From contig NZ_CP126260.1 in assembly GCF_003234365.2 (NCBI RefSeq), positions 248,001-312,000 on the forward strand: a stretch of 64,000 bases of DNA, given 5' to 3'. Source of the stretch: Curtobacterium sp. MCJR17_020 (GTDB taxonomy: Bacteria > Actinomycetota > Actinomycetes > Actinomycetales > Microbacteriaceae). The position numbers and the translations under genes are program-made. Below, piece by piece: positions 59,055 to 64,000 of the stretch; position 1 is the first letter of the stretch; every line of letters begins with the position of its first letter. The notes beneath the pieces were generated by a model. It did no database searches. It was not told the DNA's origin and saw only the letters and a program-made list of their open reading frames with translations.

Positions 59055-59098
59055 CGGACGGGAGGCCCGTGGCGATCCCGCCACGGGCCTCCCGTCCG
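59055..59098 (+). terminator. Family-A hairpin after GntR gene (20-bp perfect stem)
   Basis: Perfect 20-bp stem, arms 59055-59074 and 59079-59098 with core GGGAGGCCCGTGGCG, loop atcc. It starts 28 nt after the GntR stop. The longest and cleanest of the six family-A hairpins. Confidence 0.95.
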
Positions 59099-59125
59099 CC
59101 GTCACGCGCGTCTCGAGCCGCGACG

Positions 59126-59181
59126 CGCGCGCAGGGGCTGTGGAGTGACCTTCCAGGCGGATTCCATGTCCCCTGCGCGCG
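59126..59181. promoter_or_regulatory. Widely spaced 12-bp inverted repeat upstream of LCP gene
   Basis: CGCGCGCAGGGG (59126-59137) and CCCCTGCGCGCG (59170-59181) are perfect complements, 32 nt apart. The right arm ends 7 nt before the -10 hexamer TATGGT (59189-59194), so a protein bridging the arms could block or activate the LCP promoter; as DNA upstream of the start it is not in the leaderless mRNA. Confidence 0.5.
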
Positions 59182-59200
59182 CTCCGGTTATGGTTTCCCG

Positions 59201-60694
59201 GTGAGCAACGAACCCGAGCAGACGACGGAGCCCGCGCGCCGCGGTGCCGTGACGCCGCGCCACGGGCGCCAGAAGCGACGAGCGGGTGTGGTGTTCCCGG
59301 CGATCGCGGGCGTGCTCACCATGGCCGTCGTGCTGAGCGTCGGCTACACGGCGTACGCGTACAACCAGCTGTCCGGCGGGGTCACGATCGTCAACGCGAT
59401 CACCGGCAAGAAGGACACGAAGGACGACGTCGACGGCAAGGCGCAGAACATCCTGCTCGTCGGTGACGACCACCGGCCGGACAACGCCACCCCCGAGCAG
59501 ATGGCGGAACTCAGCACGACGTCGGACGGCGGTGCGACGAACACCGACACGATGATCGTCCTGCACATCAACGCCGACGGCACGCAGGCGACGATGATCT
59601 CGTTCCCCCGTGACTCGTACGTCGACATCCCGGACGTGGGCAAGGGCAAGCTCAACAGCGCCTTCTACTACGGCACGCTCAACGGCGGTGGCGACACCGG
59701 TGGTGCGAAGATGCTCATCAAGACCATCGAGAACCTGAGCGGCCTGCAGATCGACCACTACGTGCGCGTCTCGCTGCTCGGCTTCTACCAGGTGGTCAAG
59801 GAGCTCGGCCCGGTCGAGGTCTGCCTGAACCAGGCGACCAACGACCCGTACTCCGGCGTCGACCTGCCGGCCGGCAAGTCCTCGCTGAACGCGAAGGAAG
59901 CGCTGTCCTTCGTGCGTCAGCGCCACGGCCTGCCGAACGGTGACCTGGACCGCAACGTCCGCCAGCAGTACTTCCTGTCGCAGGAGGCCCGGAAGGTCAC
60001 CTCCGCCGGCACGCTGCTGAACCCGGTCAAGATGGGCAACATCCTGAAGGCCGTCGGTGGATCGATCCAGACCGACACCAACCTGATCGACCTCGCCTCG
60101 CAGATGCGGAACCTGCGCCCCGCGAACATCCAGTCGGCCACGATCCCGACCCTCGGCACGCCGACCATCTACGTGAACGGTTCGGCGCTGTCCATCGTCG
60201 AGGTCGACACCGTCGGGCTGCCCGCCTTCGTGCAGGGCCTGGTCGGCGAACCGGAGGCCTACGCCAAGGCCGGTCGCGCCCAGCCAGCCAACACCTCGGT
60301 CACCGTGCTGAACGGCAGCGGTGTCGAGGGCGCTGCGACCGCAGCAGGGCAGGTCCTGACGAGCCGCGGGTTCCAGGTCGCACCGGCCGGTTCCTCGGCC
60401 ACCACCAAGGCCACGCAGGTGCAGTACCCCGCCGGCCAGGAGTCCCAGGCGAAGGCGATCGCGGCAGCGGTGCCCGGCGCCGTCCCCGTGCGCACCAGCG
60501 CGGTCACCGGCGTCACCCTCGTGCTCGGCACCGACGGCAAGACCGCGAAGGCAGCCAGCGAGCCGAGCGCGACCGCCTCGAAGCCCGCGAGCACCGGTTC
60601 CGGGTCGAAGCCGAGCAAGCAGGCGTCGAAGGAACCCGCACCGAAGTCGACCGACGTGCACAACTACGGCACCGAGGGCACCTGCATCAACTGA
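59201..60694 (+). CDS. LCP family protein with LytR_C domain
   Basis: A 497-residue LCP protein. Basic N-terminus, one helix (about 30-55), LCP domain (about 75-280; NILLVGDDHR, TDTMIVLHI, ISFPRDSYVDIPDVGKGKLNS, FVRQRHGLPNGDLDRNVRQQ), then LytR_C (about 365-455, TSVTVLNGSGVEGAATAAG) and a Ser/Lys/Thr-rich tail ending YGTEGTCIN. It joins glycopolymers to peptidoglycan. The GTG at 59201 lies 6 nt after TATGGT (leaderless). The 60695-60728 gap to the next gene is short. Confidence 0.94.
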   Translation: MSNEPEQTTEPARRGAVTPRHGRQKRRAGVVFPAIAGVLTMAVVLSVGYTAYAYNQLSGGVTIVNAITGKKDTKDDVDGKAQNILLVGDDHRPDNATPEQMAELSTTSDGGATNTDTMIVLHINADGTQATMISFPRDSYVDIPDVGKGKLNSAFYYGTLNGGGDTGGAKMLIKTIENLSGLQIDHYVRVSLLGFYQVVKELGPVEVCLNQATNDPYSGVDLPAGKSSLNAKEALSFVRQRHGLPNGDLDRNVRQQYFLSQEARKVTSAGTLLNPVKMGNILKAVGGSIQTDTNLIDLASQMRNLRPANIQSATIPTLGTPTIYVNGSALSIVEVDTVGLPAFVQGLVGEPEAYAKAGRAQPANTSVTVLNGSGVEGAATAAGQVLTSRGFQVAPAGSSATTKATQVQYPAGQESQAKAIAAAVPGAVPVRTSAVTGVTLVLGTDGKTAKAASEPSATASKPASTGSGSKPSKQASKEPAPKSTDVHNYGTEGTCIN

Positions 60695-60728
60695 GGCCGT
60701 GGCCGGACCGGGTCGCTAGGTTCGAGGG

Positions 60729-61511
60729 GTGAGCAGCGCAACGCGTCCGATCGTCCTGATGACCTACAACATCAAGAACCCGGATCCGGAGCACGACTGG
60801 CCGGGCCGGCTCCCCGTGCTCCTCGACGTCATCCGCCGGCACGACCCCGACCTGGTGTGCGTGCAGGAGGCCTTCGCGCACCAGCTCGACGACCTGCGCG
60901 CCGGGCTGCCGGACCACGCGGACGTCGGACAGGGGCGTGAGGGCGGCACCGCGGGGGAGCACCCGGCGGTGTTCTACCGACGTGACCGGTTCCGACCGAC
61001 CGACGAGGGGTCGTTCTGGCTGTCGGACACCCCGGACGAGCCGGTCTCGAACACGTGGGGCAGCCTGTTCCCCCGCATCGCGAACCACGCCGTGTTCCTG
61101 GACACCAACGGGCCGGCCGTCACGGTGCTCACCACGCACCTGGACCACGAACTCGGCGAGCACGGCGACGAGGTGCGCGGGAAGAGCGCGGCGCTCATCG
61201 TCGAACGGCTCGCACGGGAGACCGGTCCGGTCATCGTCGCCGGGGACTGCAACGAGCCGGCCGGAGCCGGAACCGCGTCACGGGTCTTCGCCGACGCCGG
61301 GTTCGACGACACCTGGCTGCTCGCGGGCGACCCGGAGGACCGGACCGCGACGTTCAACGACTGGCAACCGCCGGTGGACACCGGGGAGCGCATCGACTGG
61401 GTGCTGACCCGCGGGGTCGCCGGCGTCGCCCGGGTCGTCATCGACCACGACGGGCCGGAGACGTGGTTCGCCAGCGATCACTTCCCGGTGATCGCGACGA
61501 TCCGCGTCTGA
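60729..61511 (+). CDS. Endonuclease/exonuclease/phosphatase-fold protein
   Basis: A 260-residue EEP-superfamily protein. It shows MTYNIKNPDP, a conserved Glu in CVQEAFAHQL, THLDHE, GDCNEPAG (usually GDFN), TFNDW, and the catalytic DH of ASDHFPV. Substrate unknown; relatives act on phosphoesters of nucleic acids, lipids or nucleotides. No signal peptide. GTG lies 6 nt after TAGGTT (60717-60722), so it is leaderless although it follows an LCP gene by 34 nt. Confidence 0.87.
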   Translation: MSSATRPIVLMTYNIKNPDPEHDWPGRLPVLLDVIRRHDPDLVCVQEAFAHQLDDLRAGLPDHADVGQGREGGTAGEHPAVFYRRDRFRPTDEGSFWLSDTPDEPVSNTWGSLFPRIANHAVFLDTNGPAVTVLTTHLDHELGEHGDEVRGKSAALIVERLARETGPVIVAGDCNEPAGAGTASRVFADAGFDDTWLLAGDPEDRTATFNDWQPPVDTGERIDWVLTRGVAGVARVVIDHDGPETWFASDHFPVIATIRV

Positions 61512-61512
61512 G

Positions 61513-62229
61513 TCAGCAGCTCCGCTGGGCGTGCACGGGCATCGGGGAGCCGAGCACCGTGACCGTGGTGTCGTCCGTCAGGGCCGAGACGCCGTTCGTG
61601 CCGGAGGAGTCCTGGTCGTCGGAGGAGCCCCAGCCTGCGCGCAGCAGCAACTGCCACGCGCGGAAGTCGTCCGAGCCGAAGGACACCCGTTCGGAGCGCG
61701 GGGCGTCCGCGATCTCGTCGGCGATGTCGTCACCGACCTGCACGCCGCCGGGGCCGGTCAGCTCGATCCGGGCACCGAGCCGGCTGCGGACCTGGTCGCG
61801 CAGCACACGGACCTCGACGGCGTTGCCCGCCTGCGCATCGGTGGTCAGGGCCGCGACCCGGATGGCGCCGCCCCACGTGTAGGTGGTGCCGGCCGGGAAG
61901 CACGCGCCGCCGTCGCCCTCGGCCGTCTGGGTGCGCGACGGGGTGCCGAGCAGGCGGTCGAGCAGGCTCACGGTCAACCGGGAGTCGCGCATCGACGACT
62001 CGACGACGGTCTTCCCACCGTTGCGGAGCACCAGGGACTCGGCGTCGAGCTCGATCGAGTCGACCCGACGGAGCTTCGCGTTCGACACGTGCACCGGCGC
62101 GGCGTCGTGCGACGTCTCCGCCGCGACGGCGGTGTCCGCACCGAGCCCAGTGGTGCCGTCGAACGCGAGCGCACCGGCCGAGAAGGCGAGCACGGCAGCG
62201 CCGAGCGCCAGCAGGGTCCGAGGGGTCAC
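61513..62229 (-). CDS. Exported protein, family not recognised
   Basis: A 238-residue protein with a signal peptide (LLALGAAVLAFSAGALAFDG, then cleavage near VAAETS at about residue 37). The mature part looks like an all-beta protein with SIELDAESLVLRNGG, RIELTGPGGVQVGDDIAD and two Cys (in GACFPAG and the last residue QRSC), which could form a disulphide. No catalytic motif or named family is apparent. GTG 62229 lies 6 nt after TACCGT, a leaderless start. It converges with the preceding gene by one base. Confidence 0.65.
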   Translation of the reverse strand: MTPRTLLALGAAVLAFSAGALAFDGTTGLGADTAVAAETSHDAAPVHVSNAKLRRVDSIELDAESLVLRNGGKTVVESSMRDSRLTVSLLDRLLGTPSRTQTAEGDGGACFPAGTTYTWGGAIRVAALTTDAQAGNAVEVRVLRDQVRSRLGARIELTGPGGVQVGDDIADEIADAPRSERVSFGSDDFRAWQLLLRAGWGSSDDQDSSGTNGVSALTDDTTVTVLGSPMPVHAQRSC

Positions 62230-62427
62230 CGTTCGACGGTACGGCCCCGATCCGTCCAGAACGACAGGTGTTACCGAATCGGGTCCTGGCCGTCACCGGA
62301 CCGTGACAAACGAGGAAGACGCAGCTGCGGCCCTGGACCGGTGCGGCCGGCGGACGCTGGCCGCTCCGCGCGCCGGGGGACAGCCTCCTGGGCGGCCCGT
62401 GGTGCGCCCCTGCGTACCGTCGGCGGC

Positions 62428-63369
62428 ATGACGGACCAGCAGAATGACCAGGCAGGGCTCGACCAGGCAGCGCTCGACCAGTACTCCATGCAGGACCCGA
62501 CGAAGATGTACGCCGACAAGAAGCCCGACGAGCAGTACCTCGAGGGCGCCGGCACCGACGCCGAGATGGCGGAGAACGTCCCCGCCGACCACGGCGAGGA
62601 CACCTACCGCGGCTCCGGACGGCTGACGGGCCGCAAGGCCCTCGTCACCGGTGGCGACTCCGGCATCGGCGCAGCGGTCGCCATCGCCTACGCACGCGAG
62701 GGCGCCGACGTCGCGATCTCGTACCTGCCCGAGGAGCAGGAGGACGCCGACCGCATCGTCGCGCTCATCGAGGCAGCCGGCCGCAAGGCCGTCGCGCTGC
62801 CCGGCGACATCACCTCGCTCGCGGTCTGCGAGCAGATCGTCGCCGACACCGTCGCACAGCTCGGCGGGATCGACATCCTGGTGAACAACGCGGGCAAGCA
62901 GCAGAACGTCTCCTCGATCGAGGACATCTCGGACGACGAGTTCGACGAGACCTTCAAGACGAACGCCTACGCGACCTTCCGGATCACGAAGGCCGCCGTG
63001 CCGCACCTGCAGCCGGGCTCCACGATCATCAACACGACGTCGATCCAGGCCTACGCACCGTCGCCGCACCTCGTGCACTACGCGGCCACGAAGGCCACCG
63101 TGAACAACCTGGCGAAGGGCCTGGCGGCGCAGCTCGCACCGAAGGGCATCCGCGTCAACGCCGTCGCACCGGGGCCGATCTGGACGCCGCTGCAGCCGGC
63201 CGGCGGGCAGCCGCCCGAGGCGCTGCCGTCCGCGGGCGAGCAGACCTACCTGGGCCGCTGGGGGCAGCCGGCCGAGCTCGCGCCGGCGTACGTGTTCCTG
63301 GCGAGCGGTGAGTCGTCCTACGTGGTCGGCGAGACGCTCCACGTCGACGGTGGGATGCCGACGCCGTAG
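62428..63369 (+). CDS. SDR family oxidoreductase with long N-terminus (paralogue)
   Basis: A 313-residue SDR of the YghA/YhdG-like type, paralogous to the protein at 24710: a 70-residue N-terminal extension (QDPTKMYADKKPDEQY), NAD(P) loop GGDSGIGAAV, intact VNNAGKQQN, Ser in TTSIQAY, Tyr-x3-Lys in YAATK, and VDGGMPTP at the end. The group reduces aldehydes or ketones, often in stress. ATG 62428 lies 7 nt after TACCGT (62415-62420) with no Shine-Dalgarno. Followed by a family-A hairpin. Confidence 0.88.
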   Translation: MTDQQNDQAGLDQAALDQYSMQDPTKMYADKKPDEQYLEGAGTDAEMAENVPADHGEDTYRGSGRLTGRKALVTGGDSGIGAAVAIAYAREGADVAISYLPEEQEDADRIVALIEAAGRKAVALPGDITSLAVCEQIVADTVAQLGGIDILVNNAGKQQNVSSIEDISDDEFDETFKTNAYATFRITKAAVPHLQPGSTIINTTSIQAYAPSPHLVHYAATKATVNNLAKGLAAQLAPKGIRVNAVAPGPIWTPLQPAGGQPPEALPSAGEQTYLGRWGQPAELAPAYVFLASGESSYVVGETLHVDGGMPTP

Positions 63370-63386
63370 CGCGCCGACGACGGGCT

Positions 63387-63426
63387 GACGGGAGGCGCGG
63401 TGCCGGTGGGTACTGCGCCTCCCGTC
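63387..63426 (+). terminator. Family-A hairpin after the 62428 SDR gene
   Basis: 15-bp stem GACGGGAGGCGCGGT (63387-63401) and ACTGCGCCTCCCGTC (63412-63426) with one G-U pair, loop of 10 nt. It starts 18 nt after the stop and ends 35 nt before the opposing gene at 63461. Confidence 0.85.
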
Positions 63427-63460
63427 GTCCGGATGGTCCCGTCTGCGGGCCGTGGCGACG

Positions 63461-63787
63461 TCAGCAGGTGACGGCGCGCGCCATGCGCTCGAGGAGTTCC
63501 CGCGCCGAGAGCGCGGCGGCGAGCTCGACCTCGACCGGGTTGATGCCGATCGCCTGCTCGAACGCGCGGCGACGTGCCTGGTCGACGATCGGCACCTCGG
63601 GGCGTTGCGGCAGCACCGCGATGGCCCGGGCGGCGGCGTCGAACGCTCCCGTGGGTCGGCCGAGTTGCTCCCACATCGCGCGGACGTCGTGCGCGACCTG
63701 CTCCGGGTCGCCGCCGAACTCGAAGCCGGCCGAGGCCATCGTCGCGAGTCCCTGTGCGGTGGGGTCGTTCGGGGTCATGCCCGGCAT
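63461..63787 (-). CDS. Small soluble protein, family not recognised
   Basis: A 108-residue hydrophilic, mostly helical protein: an N-terminal MTPNDPTAQGLATMASAG, a helix EQVAHDVRAMWEQLG and a closing VEVELAAALSARELLERMAR. No motif, signal peptide or membrane segment. Actinobacteria have many such unnamed proteins. The start is uncertain between ATG 63787, ATG 63778 and GTG 63793; none has a good ribosome-binding site. Confidence 0.5.
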   Translation of the reverse strand: MPGMTPNDPTAQGLATMASAGFEFGGDPEQVAHDVRAMWEQLGRPTGAFDAAARAIAVLPQRPEVPIVDQARRRAFEQAIGINPVEVELAAALSARELLERMARAVTC

Positions 63788-63956
63788 CGTCACACGGATC
63801 CGTGCGAACGCGCTGGGCGTGGTGCCGGTGTCCGTGTCCCCCCATGTGCTGACACCCGTACCGGGGATTCTGTTGTCCCCCGTTCTGCGTTTGGATGGAC
63901 GTGCCCCGGGTCGGGGCGACCTCGGACAGGACGTCCGTGGAACGACGGAGGGCACG
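63788..63956 (+). promoter_or_regulatory. Leader region of the truncated last gene
   Basis: A nested hairpin is visible: GGACGT (63897-63902) pairs with ACGTCC (63931-63936) and inside it GCCCCG-ggt-CGGGGC (63903-63917). It ends 10 nt before GGAGGG (63947-63952) and the ATG at 63957, so it could tune translation. No named riboswitch is recognised. Confidence 0.4.
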
Positions 63957-64000
63957 ATGCTCGAACACACCAGCGCCGACACGCAGGCCGCAGCGGCCGC
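63957..64000 (+). CDS. Start of a gene cut by the window end
   Basis: The ATG has GGAGGG 4 nt upstream, and the visible codons read MLEHTSADTQAAAA before the edge. Too short for a family assignment. The ribosome-binding site is stronger than at most genes in the window, fitting a leadered mRNA. Confidence 0.5.
   Translation, partial: MLEHTSADTQAAAA

Noticed and set aside
1..64000. Mobile elements, CRISPR arrays, prophage, rRNA or tRNA genes
   Set aside because: I found no transposase, integrase, phage structural gene, regularly spaced direct repeats, or tRNA/rRNA-like sequence; composition is even across the window.

Overview
The window is very GC-rich, densely coding actinobacterial chromosome. 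Gene content and sequence style (LAXTG-type surface protein, Rpf, LCP enzymes, MmyB-type regulators, many starts without a Shine-Dalgarno) point to Microbacteriaceae, possibly Curtobacterium or a close relative; this assignment is inferred from sequence character only. I see no rRNA, tRNA, CRISPR array, insertion sequence, prophage or att site, and composition is even, so this looks like resident chromosome. About 60 genes are present; the first (cutC) and the last (start at 63957) are cut by the window edges.

Layout. 0-10 kb: a divergent locus. A leftward operon (ROK repressor, M81 metallopeptidase, cutC) faces a rightward peptide/oligosaccharide-type ABC importer (lipoprotein, two permeases, double ATPase) ending in a ROK sugar kinase. 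10-25 kb: exported proteins (lipoprotein, HupE/UreJ-like membrane protein, Ig-domain metallophosphatase, carboxypeptidase-regulatory-like protein, large alpha/beta-hydrolase, GT39 mannosyltransferase-type membrane protein, trypsin-like protease) and a two-gene beta-glucanase operon. 25-40 kb: oxidoreductases and their regulators, including two copies of a divergent MmyB-regulator/SDR module, pyruvate oxidase, a Bcr/CflA-type exporter with MarR, SoxR, a YdcF protein, and two convergent aldo/keto reductases, one lacking its catalytic residues.

40-47 kb: a complete Mrp Na+/H+ antiporter operon (mrpA-C-D-E-F-G, with MrpB fused to MrpA) in which every junction is a 4-nt ATGA or GTGA overlap. 47-53.5 kb: a MarR-controlled quinone-reductase-like gene, then two SDRs, a FadR-type regulator, a DedA protein, an SMP-30 lactonase and rlmC. 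53.5-61 kb: envelope genes (Rpf with LysM, two LCP enzymes, MarR/MMPL exporter, GntR regulator). 61-64 kb: an exonuclease/phosphatase-fold protein, two unrecognised proteins and another long-N-terminus SDR.

Signals spanning the window. About twenty genes start at an ATG or GTG lying 6-7 nt downstream of a TANNNT-like -10 hexamer with no ribosome-binding site, the signature of leaderless mRNAs. Two families of near-identical terminator hairpins are scattered between genes. Several divergent promoters carry clear inverted-repeat operators next to their regulator genes.
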